Shown: positions 1 through 10,115 of the stretch, in pieces
Layout: each line of letters starts with the position of its first letter
Position numbering within the stretch: position 1 is the stretch's first letter
NCBI RefSeq assembly: GCF_001647545.1
Contig: NZ_LSZH01000015.1
Location: 1 to 64,000 of the forward strand
Reading direction: 5' to 3'
DNA from: Acinetobacter sp. SFB
GTDB lineage: Bacteria; Pseudomonadota; Gammaproteobacteria; Pseudomonadales; Moraxellaceae
Length of the DNA: 64,000 nucleotides
The notes under the pieces: generated by a model
The model's input: the letters and a program-made list of their open reading frames with translations, nothing else
Databases searched by the model: none
Told to the model about the DNA's origin: nothing
Translations under genes and position numbers: made by a program

Positions 1-75
1 CGAACTCAGAAGTGAAACCTCTTTGCGCTGATGGTAGTGTGGGGTTACCCATGTGAGAGTAAGTCATCGCCAGCT
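1..75 (+). rRNA. rrf: 5S ribosomal RNA, 3' part
   Basis: The first 75 bases read as the 3' two-thirds of a bacterial 5S rRNA. They include the GAACTCAGAAGTGAAAC loop-B/helix-III region and the ATGGTAGTGTGGGG...CCCATGTGAGAGTA segment near the 3' end. The 5' part lies outside the window, so this is the tail of an rRNA operon transcribed rightward. The exact 3' end, about base 75, is inferred from where pairing of the terminal helix should stop. A strong intrinsic terminator follows within 15 bases. Confidence 0.93.
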
Positions 76-86
76 CATTATTCCTG

Positions 87-120
87 AAAACCCCCTCAAA
101 TGATTGAGGGGGTTTTTTTT
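87..120 (+). terminator. Intrinsic terminator of the rRNA operon
   Basis: A 9-bp perfect stem (CCCCCTCAA / TTGAGGGGG, loop ATGA) is followed by eight T residues. It lies directly downstream of the 5S rRNA. The rest of the stretch up to base 310 shows no gene. Confidence 0.9.
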
Positions 121-310
121 AGGTCGCCATTTTTAGCAGCCATTTTTATATGCTAAAAAAAGGCTACAAAAACTCAATGCGAAGAGCCGAGATTAAGCCC
201 CGGAATCAGCCGCTCAAAACCCCTCATTTTAGGTGAAGTTGTTTTTTTATATACAGTGATTTGTCTTGTAATGCTAAATTGGTGGGATGTTCATTTAAGA
301 AGAATAAAGT

Positions 311-1468
311 ATGAATCAAATTCACACCGCTGCGATTTTATGTTTAAGTTTGACTTTTAATGGTTTAACTGCGTGTCATGCACAAAATGACGTTCCGCAG
401 GAGCAACCAAAACAGCAATCTTCCTCAAAAATACAGCAAAGCTATGCTCTCAGTATAGTTGCGCAATTTAATGAGCCTTGGGCCATGACCTCTTTAAAGG
501 ATGGGCGCTTACTGATTAGTGAGCGAAAAGGAAAATTACAATTATTTGATCCCCAAAACCAGCAAAAAGTAGAAGTTGAAGGCATGCCTAAAGTGGCTTA
601 TGGTGGACAAGGCGGCTTGGGCGATATTGCATTACATCCTCAATTTGTACAGAACCATCAAGTCTATATCAGCTATGCAGCAGCAGGACAGGGTGGTTAT
701 GGTGCTGTGGTTGCACGGGGGGAGCTAGATTTATCCAATGCTCAACAGCCACAAATTAAAAATTTAAAAATCATTTGGCAGCAAGTACCTAAAGTTCAAG
801 GTCAGGGGCATTATGCACATCGGCTATTATTTGGCCCCGATGGCAAGCTCTGGATCAGTTCAGGAGAACGTCAGAAGTTTGATCCTGCTCAAGATCTGCA
901 ATCGAATTTAGGTAAAATTCTACGTTTAAATGATGATGGTACACCTGCGTCAGGTAATCCCTTTATGAACCAAGGTGAGATTGCCAAACAGGTCTGGACT
1001 TTAGGCCATCGTAATCCTCTAGGGATTGCATTTGACCACAAAGGTCAGTTGTGGGTGGCTGAAATGGGGCCTAAAGGTGGCGATGAGCTCAATCTCATCA
1101 TAAAAGGTGAAAATTACGGCTATCCGATTGTTTCCAATGGTAATCATTATGATGGCAAAGATATCCCTGACCACAATACCCGACCTGAATTTAAGGCCCC
1201 GGAAATCAGCTGGACTCCGGTCATTTCTCCATCTAGCCTGATATTTTATCAAGGCAATCAATTTCCTGTATGGAAAAATAAGGCGCTAATCGGTGGCTTG
1301 TCATCCAAAGCGATTATGGTGGTTGATACCGCAATGAAGCCTGTGAAGGAAGTGCAGCGCTTAAATATGAAACACCGTATCCGTGGCTTGCGAGAAGCCG
1401 AGGATGGTTCAATTTGGATACTTGAAGATGGTAAAAATGCCAGATTAATCAAAATGACTGCAAAATAA
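311..1468 (+). CDS. PQQ-dependent sugar dehydrogenase, Asd/YliI type, lipoprotein
   Basis: The 385-aa product resembles the soluble aldose sugar dehydrogenase family (YliI/Asd, GSDH domain), a six-bladed beta-propeller that uses pyrroloquinoline quinone and calcium to oxidise sugars in the periplasm. The N-terminus is a signal peptide ending in a lipobox (L-T-A-C, Cys at residue 22), so the enzyme is probably membrane-anchored. Family motifs visible are GHYAHRLLFGPDGKLW (near residue 175), SGERQKFDPAQDLQSNLGK, GHRNPLGIAFD (near 231) and EMGPKGGDELNLI (near 251). The ATG at 311 follows an AAGAAG Shine-Dalgarno-like stretch. It stands alone downstream of the rRNA operon. Substrate and PQQ dependence are family inferences; no pqq genes are in the window. 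Confidence 0.85.
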   Translation: MNQIHTAAILCLSLTFNGLTACHAQNDVPQEQPKQQSSSKIQQSYALSIVAQFNEPWAMTSLKDGRLLISERKGKLQLFDPQNQQKVEVEGMPKVAYGGQGGLGDIALHPQFVQNHQVYISYAAAGQGGYGAVVARGELDLSNAQQPQIKNLKIIWQQVPKVQGQGHYAHRLLFGPDGKLWISSGERQKFDPAQDLQSNLGKILRLNDDGTPASGNPFMNQGEIAKQVWTLGHRNPLGIAFDHKGQLWVAEMGPKGGDELNLIIKGENYGYPIVSNGNHYDGKDIPDHNTRPEFKAPEISWTPVISPSSLIFYQGNQFPVWKNKALIGGLSSKAIMVVDTAMKPVKEVQRLNMKHRIRGLREAEDGSIWILEDGKNARLIKMTAK

Positions 1469-1543
1469 TTTCATCCTTTAATTTAAAAGCCCTTATTAAA
1501 ATGTCGGGCTTTTAAAGGTATCTGCATAAATTATCTGATTGAA

Positions 1544-2584
1544 TTAAGCGGCATAGTGATCATCAGCATTAAATACATTGGCCTGAATTTGAATAAGTTT
1601 ACGATTGCCCTGTTCGCCATTCATGCGCCAATGGGCAATTTTAATATTATCGACAATGGCAACATCCCCTTTCTGCCATTGGAGTAACAGGGCATCACGA
1701 TACATCGCATCAAAAAAAGCCTGTTTCTCTTGATCCGTCCATTCAATTTTATCACCCTGCTGATTGAAAATTTCCCAAGTCAGCTGCATCCCGTCAGCAG
1801 TGGAATCAATTTCAATATCACCACGATTTTCAAAACAATTTTGTGCAGCTTGGTAAGCGAATGGATTGGTATTATTAGCAAAAGCCCAAGGTTGTAGCGC
1901 AAGTTTTTGGGTAACTGGATGCTTAATCACCAGAGGTGCAGGTTGCAAGGTCAGTTTGGCTTTTTGGTCAGGCAGTATACTTACGCTAAAAGGACTCTTT
2001 TTCAGTAAAATCCGATCCATGAAATTAATTTTACGTGATGAGACATACGAAAAATGATTCCAAGTTCCCTGGTATTTTTGCTTAACTGATTCAGGGAAAT
2101 TTTCCCAAATTTTCTCCAGATTATTAAAGCCGGTTTCAGCCAGATAAGTTGAGGGTTCCTGACAAAATAAAGCGATATAGCGTGAGCGTTCAGAACGTAC
2201 CCCACCTTCTATATGCGGACCTTGTACCGAGTTCTCCACGGGCCCCAATTGCACGGTATTACGGTCAATATAGCGCCGATAATCGCCTGCGCCTAAAATA
2301 CTTTCACTGTATTTACGCATCCACGATGCAACCCAACCGGGCATATTGGGATTAAAGGAATTCCACGGCTGTAACTTGAACTTTTGTTCAATCAGTTGAT
2401 GAAATTCATCGGTTTGCTGGATATTAAATCCCCGAAAAATCAAGATGCCATGCTGATGAATTTGTTGCATCAGCTGTTCAAGATTGTTCTCAATATATTG
2501 CGCTAAATCATGACAGGCATTGTGGTCGGGGTGAGCCATGAATACTTTGGCGTAATCATTCAGGAAATGATGTTCTAATTGCAT
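1544..2584 (-). CDS. TauD/TfdA-family (SyrP-like) Fe(II)/2-oxoglutarate dioxygenase
   Basis: The start was chosen at the ATG at 2584 because it follows GAGAGAC and leaves a family-like N-terminus; an in-frame extension to 2656 has no such support. The 346-aa protein carries the iron-binding facial triad expected of this family: H-x-E in GPHIEGG (His124, Glu126) and a distal His in AHWRMNG (His318), with a downstream Arg typical of 2-oxoglutarate binding. It should hydroxylate or otherwise oxidise a small organic substrate using O2 and 2-oxoglutarate. The nearest characterised relatives by look are SyrP/clavaminate synthase-like enzymes. It is a single-gene unit with no biosynthetic cluster beside it, so the substrate is unknown. 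Confidence 0.8.
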   Translation of the reverse strand: MQLEHHFLNDYAKVFMAHPDHNACHDLAQYIENNLEQLMQQIHQHGILIFRGFNIQQTDEFHQLIEQKFKLQPWNSFNPNMPGWVASWMRKYSESILGAGDYRRYIDRNTVQLGPVENSVQGPHIEGGVRSERSRYIALFCQEPSTYLAETGFNNLEKIWENFPESVKQKYQGTWNHFSYVSSRKINFMDRILLKKSPFSVSILPDQKAKLTLQPAPLVIKHPVTQKLALQPWAFANNTNPFAYQAAQNCFENRGDIEIDSTADGMQLTWEIFNQQGDKIEWTDQEKQAFFDAMYRDALLLQWQKGDVAIVDNIKIAHWRMNGEQGNRKLIQIQANVFNADDHYAA

Positions 2585-3041
2585 AGTGTCTCTCTCAAGT
2601 ATTTTTATTGTTTTGCTTATGATGTGTAGAATAATCTTTAACTTTATTCTAATCACTCATAAAAATATTATGGATGATTATTTTTGCTGAATGGGATTAT
2701 AAAGTTTGATATTTCAGCATGATGTAAATTTTGGTCGTTTAATTAAGCTTTTCGACCAGTGGATAGCTCACTTTAAAGCACCAGACCAATAGCTATAAGA
2801 ATAAAATAAGTTTTAAAAAAAGCCCCGACATCCTGTCGAGGCTTTTTTAGATTCATTTTAAAGGTATAACTCCTGTCCTACCCATCAGCATCATGCTAGT
2901 TATTGCCTATCATTATTGTTTTATGCTTTAGAGACTTCCTGTCTCTGTATGAGTTAAATATAGAGCTTAAATTAATATGTGAAAAGTAGAGATATTTGAC
3001 AACTGTTGTAAGCTAAAACCTACATCGGTGATGAAGAAATA
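2585..3041. other. Gene-free stretch with one terminator
   Basis: These 457 bases between the dioxygenase and the FMN reductase contain the hairpin terminator at 2815-2848 and otherwise AT-rich sequence that should include the dioxygenase promoter. I see no ORF with a credible start, no tRNA and no repeat. Confidence 0.6.
2815..2848 (-). terminator. Bidirectional-type intrinsic terminator
   Basis: The stem GCCCCGACA / TGTCGAGGC has one mismatch and is flanked by an A-run on the left and a T-run on the right. The nearest upstream gene on the minus strand is the FMN reductase, so it probably ends that transcript about 190 bases past its stop codon. Confidence 0.65.
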
Positions 3042-3584
3042 TCAGGCACTTACATATTGAATCAGTTTATCCAAAACAGATCTGAGATTTTTGTTATCAA
3101 ATTCATTCGGTTCAAACTGTTCAGTTTTATTGCGCGAGAAAATATCCCGAATTTCAATCACTGCATTGCTGTCGACTAAGCCAAGCTGGGTGCCAACTTG
3201 ACGAATTTGATCAATCGAGCGTGAGCCATTGGTTGCGCCATAGCCAATATAGGCTGCCGGTTTACCTTGCCATTCTTTACCTAGGTAATCCAAAGCATTT
3301 TTAAGTGCCGGACTATAACCATGGTTATATTCAGGGCTAATCAAAATAACCGCATCACCCGAAGCAATTTTGTCTGCCCACTGTTGTTGTTTAGGCTGAT
3401 CATAAATACCGGATAGAGGAGGGTGGCTACCTGCAAAAATAGGCAGGTTCCATTCTTTTAAATCGATGAGTTCAACCTGAACGGTACTGTAATTAGCTCT
3501 CTCGATGCTTCGTTGTACCCAGCGCGCGACTTTAATTGCAATACGACCTTCACGAACACTACCGACAATAATTTGAATGTTCAT
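3042..3584 (-). CDS. NADPH-dependent FMN reductase family protein
   Basis: The 180-aa product is a flavodoxin-fold NAD(P)H:FMN or quinone reductase (NADPH_dep_FMN_red family). The N-terminal VGSVREGRIAIKVARW segment (residues 7-22) matches the flavin-phosphate loop, and SPEYNHGYSPALKNALDY (residues 83-100) is the family's diagnostic second FMN-binding motif. The enzymes use NADPH to reduce free FMN, azo dyes or quinones in the cytosol; which of these applies here is unknown. The ATG at 3584 is preceded by CAGG on the minus strand. It is transcribed leftward on its own, downstream of the lspA-fkpB operon end. Confidence 0.85.
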   Translation of the reverse strand: MNIQIIVGSVREGRIAIKVARWVQRSIERANYSTVQVELIDLKEWNLPIFAGSHPPLSGIYDQPKQQQWADKIASGDAVILISPEYNHGYSPALKNALDYLGKEWQGKPAAYIGYGATNGSRSIDQIRQVGTQLGLVDSNAVIEIRDIFSRNKTEQFEPNEFDNKNLRSVLDKLIQYVSA

Positions 3585-3672
3585 CTTGAACCTGTGTTTT
3601 TTTATAAAGGTAGGATCTAAATTAATATGAATGTGAGCGGCGGAATATGAGGAATTTGTATCTCCAGAACTT

Positions 3673-3696
3673 AAAAAAGCCCCCGAAGGAGCTTTT
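3673..3696 (-). terminator. Terminator of the ribF-ileS-lspA-fkpB operon
   Basis: Read on the minus strand this is AAAAGCTCC, a TTCG tetraloop, GGGGCTTTT and then T residues. It begins 25 bases past the fkpB stop codon. Confidence 0.75.
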
Positions 3697-3720
3697 AAAA
3701 ATCATCAGTTAGATGATCTT

Positions 3721-4203
3721 TTACATCAGCTTAATACCTTGCTGACCGGCAGGCGTTACTTTAAAGATTTCCACTTCAAAGGTAATGTCCTTGCCTGCAA
3801 GCGGGTGATTGAAATCAATTTCAGTAATATCTTCACCGACTGATTTCACCACACCAAATAGACTCTGTTTGGCTTTATCTTCAAATTCAATCATATGACC
3901 GACAATCGGGGTCTGCTCGAATTTAACCGTATCAAATTTTTGTACGTTTTCAGCGTTCCAGGGACCGAAAGCATCTTCAGGAGGAAGACTCACGGTACGA
4001 CGGTCACCGGCACGTAAACCAAACAGGGCTTTTTCAAAACCCGGCAACAAGCTGCCATCGCCCATCACCAGACTGACCGGTTCTTCACGGCTACGGGTAT
4101 TATCAATTTCTACACCATTTTCAATGGCGACCGAAAAATGCAGCTCTACTTTCGAGCCTTCATTAATACGGGTTTCTTCATTTGGATTAATAATTTCAGT
4201 CAT
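3721..4203 (-). CDS. fkpB: FKBP-type peptidyl-prolyl cis-trans isomerase, SlpA/FkpB type
   Basis: The protein is 160 aa when started at the ATG at 4203 ([10 protein letters not shown]); a six-residue upstream extension reads into lspA and is unlikely. It has the SlpA/FkpB layout: an FKBP half at the N-terminus (RINEGSKVELHFSVAI), an inserted IF/chaperone domain (PEDAFGPWNAENVQ and onwards) and the FKBP strand FEVEIFKV at the C-terminus. It catalyses proline isomerisation and acts as a chaperone in the cytosol. It overlaps the 3' end of lspA by 8 bases, the same order as in E. coli (ileS-lspA-fkpB), so translation is probably coupled. It is the last gene of the operon. Confidence 0.93.
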   Translation of the reverse strand: MTEIINPNEETRINEGSKVELHFSVAIENGVEIDNTRSREEPVSLVMGDGSLLPGFEKALFGLRAGDRRTVSLPPEDAFGPWNAENVQKFDTVKFEQTPIVGHMIEFEDKAKQSLFGVVKSVGEDITEIDFNHPLAGKDITFEVEIFKVTPAGQQGIKLM

Positions 4204-4738
4204 TGTGTTGCGCTTCCGCACGTTGAATACGTTGCTTTTCTAGGAAAAAAGTATCGATCAGCAGCAAAATAGTGCCTAGGGTAATGGCACTGTCTGCAAT
4301 ATTAAAAGCAGGAAAATGGCTGTTGTTGTAGTAAACGTGAATGAAATCGACCACATATCCTAAAGAAACGCGGTCAATCAAGTTACCAATTGCACCACCC
4401 AAAATCAGGGCAATCGCTATAGGTAAAATCACCATTTTTTTCGGCATACGCATCAGCCAAAATACAAAAATTACAGACACTAAACCTGCTAGTGAAGTAA
4501 AGAAATAACGTTGCCATCCACCGGCATCGGACAGGAAACTAAAGGCTGCACCATAGTTATGCAGCAATGTCCAATTTAAAAAGGGCAGTACCGGCACAGG
4601 ATCTGCATAATTCAGATGTGTCGTTGCAATCCATTTGGTCCACTGGTCGAGAATAATCGCGACAATGGATAAACCTAGCCACACCAGATTATGTGGGTAG
4701 AACTGGAACAAACCCTTTTTAGCTTGCGGATTAGGCAT
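4196..4738 (-). CDS. lspA: Lipoprotein signal peptidase II
   Basis: The 180-aa inner-membrane aspartic protease removes signal peptides from diacylglyceryl-modified prolipoproteins. Four hydrophobic segments are visible. The catalytic aspartates lie in [10 protein letters not shown] (Asp122) and [11 protein letters not shown] (Asp149), and the conserved [11 protein letters not shown] motif (residues 61-71) is present. The start overlaps the ileS 3' end by 8 bases, so it is cotranscribed with ileS. Likely clients in this window include the sugar dehydrogenase, the second SsuA, BamC and the DUF4136 protein. Confidence 0.97.
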   Translation of the reverse strand: MPNPQAKKGLFQFYPHNLVWLGLSIVAIILDQWTKWIATTHLNYADPVPVLPFLNWTLLHNYGAAFSFLSDAGGWQRYFFTSLAGLVSVIFVFWLMRMPKKMVILPIAIALILGGAIGNLIDRVSLGYVVDFIHVYYNNSHFPAFNIADSAITLGTILLLIDTFFLEKQRIQRAEAQHND

Positions 4739-7577
4739 ATTTTCTCTCTTCGCCTTGACCTGTAGGAAGGTTAATAATACAACGAGAACAAAGACCTGGA
4801 TGTTCGTGATGTGTATTCACATCCGGCAGTACATGCCAGCAACGGGCACATTTTTCGCCCTCTGCAGCTGATACTTTCACACGTAAGCCTTCAAGATCTG
4901 TGGCTTCACCCTGTGCTTCATCAAATGCATTTACAATGACAGTCGAGGTGATTAACACAAAACGAAGTTCATCATCTAACTGATCCAGCACTGCTTTCAA
5001 TTCAGCATTGGCCCAAAGTTCAACTTTGGCAGACAAGTTTGAACCAATCAGTTTGGCATTACGTGCAGCTTCGATTTGCTTGTTCACCGCAGATTTAACC
5101 GCAATCATGGTTTGCCAGTCTGCTTCTGAAACCAGGTTCGCTTTCGAGGCAACCGGAATGTCATACCATTCCGTGGTGAACACGTATTTCTCGGTTTGAC
5201 CTGGAATTAAAGGCCAAGCTTCTTGCGCGGTAAAGGTCAAGATCGGTGCCATCCAGCGCACAAAAGCTTGTACCAAATGATACAGCGCAGTTTGTGCAGA
5301 ATGACGTGCTTGCGAGTCCGCTTTGGTGGTGTACTGACGGTCTTTGATAATGTCGAGGTAGAAACTACCCAGGTCATTAATACAGAAGTTGGTCAATGAA
5401 CTTGCCACAATATGGAAGTTCATATCTTCATAAGCTTGCTGAATGGTTTTTTGTACGTCTGCTGCACGTTGCAGAATGTATTGATCCAGCGCGATCAACT
5501 GATCGACTGGCAATGCATCTGTAGCCGGCTGGAAACCATTCAGGTTTGCCAACAAGAAACGCAATGTATTACGGATACGACGGTAACCATCAGAGGCACG
5601 ACTAAAGATCTCTTTACCTGCAGTCATTTCATAACGGTAATCTGCAGATGCGATCCAGAAACGTAAACCGTCTGCACCCATATCTTTAATGATGTCTTGT
5701 GGTGTGATCACGTTACCGATTGATTTCGACATCTTACGGCCTTTTTCATCGACCACGAAACCGTGAGTCAACAAGCCTTTGTAAGGTGCGCGGTTATTAA
5801 TTGCGATAGATGTGAGCAATGATGACTGGAACCAACCACGATGCTGATCTGAACCTTCAAGATATAAATCAGCAGGATCAGTCAATTCTTCACGTTCACG
5901 CAGTACCGCATAATGGGTTGTACCCGAGTCAAACCAGACATCTAGGGTATCGCGTACTGCATTGTACTGTTCAGCATCAGCCCCAATGAAGTCTTTCGCT
6001 TCACGGTTATACCAGCCATCGATCCCTTCCTGCTCAATCAGTTTTGCCACTTCTTCGATCAGTTCAGGGGTACGTGGATGCAATTCGTTGGTGTCTTTAT
6101 GCACGAAAAACGGGATGGGTACACCCCAAGTCCGTTGACGCGAGATACACCAGTCCGGACGGCCTTCAATCATCGACTGAATACGGTTTTTACCCCAATC
6201 CGGGACAAAACTGATGTCGTTTTCAATCGCGTTTAAAGCGCCTTGGCGTAAACCTTTTTCGTCCATGCTGATGAACCACTGCGGGGTCGCACGGAAGATA
6301 ATCGGGGTTTTATGACGCCAGCAATGTGGATAACTATGTTTAATCACCACATGTGCCCAAAGCTTGTTGGCTTCACTTAATGCTGCAATAATTTTTGGAT
6401 TGGCTTTGTAGATGTGCTCGCCTGCAAAAACAGGTGCAGTCGGTAAATACACACCGTTACCACCAACGGGATTATCGACTTTCAAGTTATACAGTAAGCC
6501 AACTTTATAATCGTCTACACCATGGCCGGGTGCAGTATGTACCGCACCTGTACCGCTGGTTGCGATTACGTGTTCGCCTAAAATCACAGGAACCTGACGT
6601 TCAGTAATTAAAGGATGTTGTAATTGTAAATTCTCAAGTTTGCTACCGGCAAAATCAGCAATCACTTCAACGGTGGTAAAGCCATAGCGTTCAGTGGCAG
6701 ATTCGACTAAGTCTTTGGCCAAGATAAAGTTTTGCGCTGCTTTTTCATCACCACGCGCTTTAATAAGTTGATATTCAATATCCGCATGCAGGGCAACTGC
6801 CTGATTTGCTGGAATGGTCCAAGGCGTCGTGGTCCAGATCACAATGTCAGTTGAGTCTTTAACTTCTACACCCAAACGAGCCGATAAATCTGCCAAATCA
6901 ACAACCGTGAAGCCAACATCGATGGCATCCGATTTTTTATCTTCGTATTCAACTTCAGCTTCAGCCAAAGATGAACCACAGTCTAAACACCAGTTCACAG
7001 GTTTAAGACCCGGTTCGATATGACCTTGTTTCTGGATTTCACCCAGCGAACGCACAATATTTGCTTCTTGCGCAAAATTCATGGTCAGGTAAGGATTGTC
7101 CCAATCACCAAATACACCCATACGTATAAAGTCTTTTTTCTGTAATTCGACTTGAGTGTAGGCATATTCGCGGCAATGTTTACGGAAGGTTGCAGCATCG
7201 ACTTTAACGCCGACTTTACCGACTTTTTCTTCAACTTTAAGTTCAATCGGCAAACCGTGACAGTCCCAACCCGGAACATACGGTGCATCAAAGCCATCCA
7301 TAATGCGGCTTTTGATGATGATATCTTTCAGTACTTTGTTTACCGCATGACCCAAGTGGATTTGACCATTTGCGTATGGAGGGCCATCGTGAAGCACATA
7401 TTTTTTCTTGCCAATACGCGATGCCCGAATCTGCTGATAAATGTTGTCGGCATACCACTCTTCTAACCATTTTGCTTCACGTACTGCGAGATTTGCTTTC
7501 ATTGCAAATTCAGTACCTGGGAGGTTTAGCGTGGCTTTGTAATCCACTGCATTTTCAGGAGTTTGCTTATCGCTCAT
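4731..7577 (-). CDS. ileS: Isoleucyl-tRNA synthetase
   Basis: The 948-aa class I aminoacyl-tRNA synthetase charges tRNA-Ile and hydrolyses mischarged valine. The HIGH-type motif lies in [12 protein letters not shown] (near residue 66), the KMSKS loop in [11 protein letters not shown] (near 615), and a C-terminal zinc-binding pair CARCWH...CSRC is at the extreme end (about 910-935). Length and domain order (Rossmann, CP1 editing, anticodon-binding, zinc finger) match the bacterial type-1 enzyme. It sits between ribF (upstream, 64-base gap) and lspA (overlap), the usual gammaproteobacterial operon. Confidence 0.98.
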   Translation of the reverse strand: MSDKQTPENAVDYKATLNLPGTEFAMKANLAVREAKWLEEWYADNIYQQIRASRIGKKKYVLHDGPPYANGQIHLGHAVNKVLKDIIIKSRIMDGFDAPYVPGWDCHGLPIELKVEEKVGKVGVKVDAATFRKHCREYAYTQVELQKKDFIRMGVFGDWDNPYLTMNFAQEANIVRSLGEIQKQGHIEPGLKPVNWCLDCGSSLAEAEVEYEDKKSDAIDVGFTVVDLADLSARLGVEVKDSTDIVIWTTTPWTIPANQAVALHADIEYQLIKARGDEKAAQNFILAKDLVESATERYGFTTVEVIADFAGSKLENLQLQHPLITERQVPVILGEHVIATSGTGAVHTAPGHGVDDYKVGLLYNLKVDNPVGGNGVYLPTAPVFAGEHIYKANPKIIAALSEANKLWAHVVIKHSYPHCWRHKTPIIFRATPQWFISMDEKGLRQGALNAIENDISFVPDWGKNRIQSMIEGRPDWCISRQRTWGVPIPFFVHKDTNELHPRTPELIEEVAKLIEQEGIDGWYNREAKDFIGADAEQYNAVRDTLDVWFDSGTTHYAVLREREELTDPADLYLEGSDQHRGWFQSSLLTSIAINNRAPYKGLLTHGFVVDEKGRKMSKSIGNVITPQDIIKDMGADGLRFWIASADYRYEMTAGKEIFSRASDGYRRIRNTLRFLLANLNGFQPATDALPVDQLIALDQYILQRAADVQKTIQQAYEDMNFHIVASSLTNFCINDLGSFYLDIIKDRQYTTKADSQARHSAQTALYHLVQAFVRWMAPILTFTAQEAWPLIPGQTEKYVFTTEWYDIPVASKANLVSEADWQTMIAVKSAVNKQIEAARNAKLIGSNLSAKVELWANAELKAVLDQLDDELRFVLITSTVIVNAFDEAQGEATDLEGLRVKVSAAEGEKCARCWHVLPDVNTHHEHPGLCSRCIINLPTGQGEERKYA

Positions 7578-7641
7578 GCAAGTTGTCTTCCAATTTAATC
7601 AGTCTTAGTCTGACGCGTTTTACAGTAAAAAAATATGGGAT

Positions 7642-8643
7642 TTAAAAAGGGAAATTGGGAGTGTTTTGTCGAAACTCAAGCAGTTTATCAACATCATCAT
7701 CAATTCCCGCTTTCAATGCTTCAAGCGAAGGGTAGTCCTTTTCACCATGTAAATAGTTCAAGAATGTCACCCGCATTAACAGGCCATACAGATTAGCAGA
7801 AACATCAGGAAAATGTACTTCTAATCGCCATTCTGGATGTTCCTGTTTGATGGCTGGTCGAGTCCCCACATGGCCTGCACCAAACAAGGCTGTTGGTTTA
7901 TAGCCCACAATCCCCAATTTTTCAGGATTGCCGGCTTTCACTTTATCTTTTAAAGATCCGCTTTCACACACGACTTCAACGCCGTAAATCCCGTTTAAAC
8001 ACGGTTTATGCCGGTTGAGACGGACGTTAATGGTGGGGAAATTAAGGGTTCGCCCAATTTGATCACCATATTGTACCCGGCCGGTAATGCTATACGGACG
8101 TCCTAATAGTTTTGCAGCCAGCGCTAAATCGCCTGCTTGTAAGGTATGCCTAATCCGGGTCGAACTGACGCGGTGTCCATCCAATGCAATGGTGTGTAAG
8201 TTGGTGACCTGAAAACCGTAGCCGCGCAAAAATTCACTATTGCCTTGACGGTTTTTACCAAAATGGAAATCGTCGCCCAGAACCAGATGTTCTGCATTAA
8301 GTTTATGTTTCAGAATATCGGCAAAGCTTTCCGCATTTAAACTGCGGAAATAGTTATCAAATTTTGCAATCGCGATATAGTCGACACCTAGTTCGGTTAA
8401 GTATTCGACTTTTTCACGCAAAGATGAAATACGTGGGGGAGCCTCATAACCTTTAAAAAATTCAAGTGGTTGTGGCTCAAAGATCATCACCAATGTTTTT
8501 AAGTTTTGTGCTGCGGCAAGTTGTTTTAATTGTGCAATCATGGCCTGATGACCCAAATGTACACCGTCAAAATTACCAATCGTAACGGCAGTTTTTGGTA
8601 ATTGAAAATTTGGTGCTAAAGCATTCAGGCGGAGCAGCTTCAT
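7642..8643 (-). CDS. ribF: Bifunctional riboflavin kinase / FAD synthetase
   Basis: The start was set at the ATG at 8643 (MKLLRLNALAPN), giving a 333-aa protein of normal length; the 28-residue in-frame extension is not family-like. The N-terminal nucleotidyltransferase domain shows TIGNFDGVHLGHQAM with the HxGH signature and the SSTRIRHTLQAGDL segment. The C-terminal riboflavin-kinase domain contains GRPYSITGRVQYGDQIGR and FPTINVRL. The enzyme phosphorylates riboflavin to FMN and adenylates FMN to FAD in the cytosol. It is the first gene of the ribF-ileS-lspA-fkpB operon. Confidence 0.96.
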   Translation of the reverse strand: MKLLRLNALAPNFQLPKTAVTIGNFDGVHLGHQAMIAQLKQLAAAQNLKTLVMIFEPQPLEFFKGYEAPPRISSLREKVEYLTELGVDYIAIAKFDNYFRSLNAESFADILKHKLNAEHLVLGDDFHFGKNRQGNSEFLRGYGFQVTNLHTIALDGHRVSSTRIRHTLQAGDLALAAKLLGRPYSITGRVQYGDQIGRTLNFPTINVRLNRHKPCLNGIYGVEVVCESGSLKDKVKAGNPEKLGIVGYKPTALFGAGHVGTRPAIKQEHPEWRLEVHFPDVSANLYGLLMRVTFLNYLHGEKDYPSLEALKAGIDDDVDKLLEFRQNTPNFPF

Positions 8644-8851
8644 GGACGAATCAATAAATGAAAAATTATCAGAGCTATATATTGCCATAATCTTGAGCGT
8701 TCGTCTTGTTGTTGTGTTTTTACTCAAGTTATTTTCAGGTCAGAATAAATATTAATCAATATAATTGATATTAAAAATAAAAATTAATCAATTTTTCTTA
8801 TTAATAAATACTTTTACAATGATTTTATCGCAACTCGAAGAGTATCCAGTC

Positions 8852-9979
8852 ATGTATAAACCGTTCCAACAACTGACACAAATGCAGGATATGATCCGTC
8901 ATTTTACCCCAAACTGGTTTACCGTGACCATGGGGACAGGTGTGGTCGCACTTATTCTGGCTGAGTTACCTGTTGCTGAATCGTTGATGTGGTCATTGGG
9001 CGCAATGCTTTGGCAAATCAATATTCTGTTGTTTCTGTTATTTAGCACATTATATGGCCTACGCTGGATGCTCTTTCCCATTGAAGCCAAGCAAATTTTC
9101 AAACATTCTATGATGGGTTTATTTTTAGGCACCATCCCGATGGGCTTGGCGACTATTTTAAATGGTTTTCTAAAATTTGGCATTACACTTTATGGTGATG
9201 TGGCGCTGAACATTGCGCAAAGCCTTTGGTATGTTGATGTTGCTCTGGCTGTGATCATTGCATGGGTTGTACCGTTTGCGATGTACAGCCAACAACAGCA
9301 TGAACTTAAAACCATGTCTGCGGTCTGGTTGCTTCCCATTGTGGCTTGTGAAGTTGCTGCAAGTTCAGGTGGTTTGCTGCTTGCACATATTGATGCCGGT
9401 CAAAATGCCGTGGCTATTCTTTTGGGAAGTTACCTGCTCTGGGGTTTATCCGTATTACCAGCTTTTGCAATTTTAACCATTCTCATGTTGAGATTAGCCT
9501 TGCACCAATTACCTGCAAAAGAGTTGGCGATTAGCAGTTGGTTGGCTTTAGGCCCAATTGGGACAGGCGCATTGGCTTTGTTGCTGCTCGGTGCTCAAGC
9601 GCCGCAGGTATTGAGAAGTATTGGCATGCAAGCATTGGGAGATTTATTCCATTATGCAGGTATTTTCGGCAGTTTGATTCTGATTGGTTTCGGGGTGTGG
9701 TGGCTTGGTATTGCCTTACTGACCACCTTAAAACACTGCAAAGATTTACCGTTTAATTTAGGTTGGTGGGGGCTGACTTTCCCGCTGGGTGTATTTACCT
9801 TGGCCATTTTAAACTTGGGTCAGCAATTAGCCTTGCCGTTTATTTGTCATGTTGCTTATGGCTTGGCAAGCATTTTGATTCTGCTTTGGATAGTGGTTGC
9901 AAGTAAAACCACGCAAGGTTTTTACCAAGGGAATTTGTTTTTCTCTCCGTGTTTAAAAGCCTATTTGGAGAAGAATTAG
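8852..9979 (+). CDS. TDT-family (TehA/SLAC1-like) transporter
   Basis: The ATG at 8852 is preceded by GAAGAG with good spacing and gives 375 aa; in-frame starts at 8765 and 8819 lack ribosome-binding sites. Around ten hydrophobic segments run through the protein. The N-terminal PNWFTVTMGTGVVALIL is characteristic of the tellurite-resistance/dicarboxylate transporter (TDT) and voltage-dependent anion channel family, which includes TehA, SsuE-linked sulfite exporters and yeast Mae1/Ssu1. Roles in the family include efflux of sulfite or movement of C4-dicarboxylates; the substrate here cannot be read from sequence. It is transcribed divergently from ribF. Confidence 0.8.
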   Translation: MYKPFQQLTQMQDMIRHFTPNWFTVTMGTGVVALILAELPVAESLMWSLGAMLWQINILLFLLFSTLYGLRWMLFPIEAKQIFKHSMMGLFLGTIPMGLATILNGFLKFGITLYGDVALNIAQSLWYVDVALAVIIAWVVPFAMYSQQQHELKTMSAVWLLPIVACEVAASSGGLLLAHIDAGQNAVAILLGSYLLWGLSVLPAFAILTILMLRLALHQLPAKELAISSWLALGPIGTGALALLLLGAQAPQVLRSIGMQALGDLFHYAGIFGSLILIGFGVWWLGIALLTTLKHCKDLPFNLGWWGLTFPLGVFTLAILNLGQQLALPFICHVAYGLASILILLWIVVASKTTQGFYQGNLFFSPCLKAYLEKN

Positions 9980-10115
9980 AATAACTTCCTCTCCTTTTAG
10001 CAACGGGTTGAAGAAAGATCAGAAGATAGATTTCCACTCTGGTCATTTTTCCATTTGCCCCTCAATCTATTTTCATCTCTAATAGTGTCTATTTAGTTTT
10101 AATGAGCAAAAGTAA

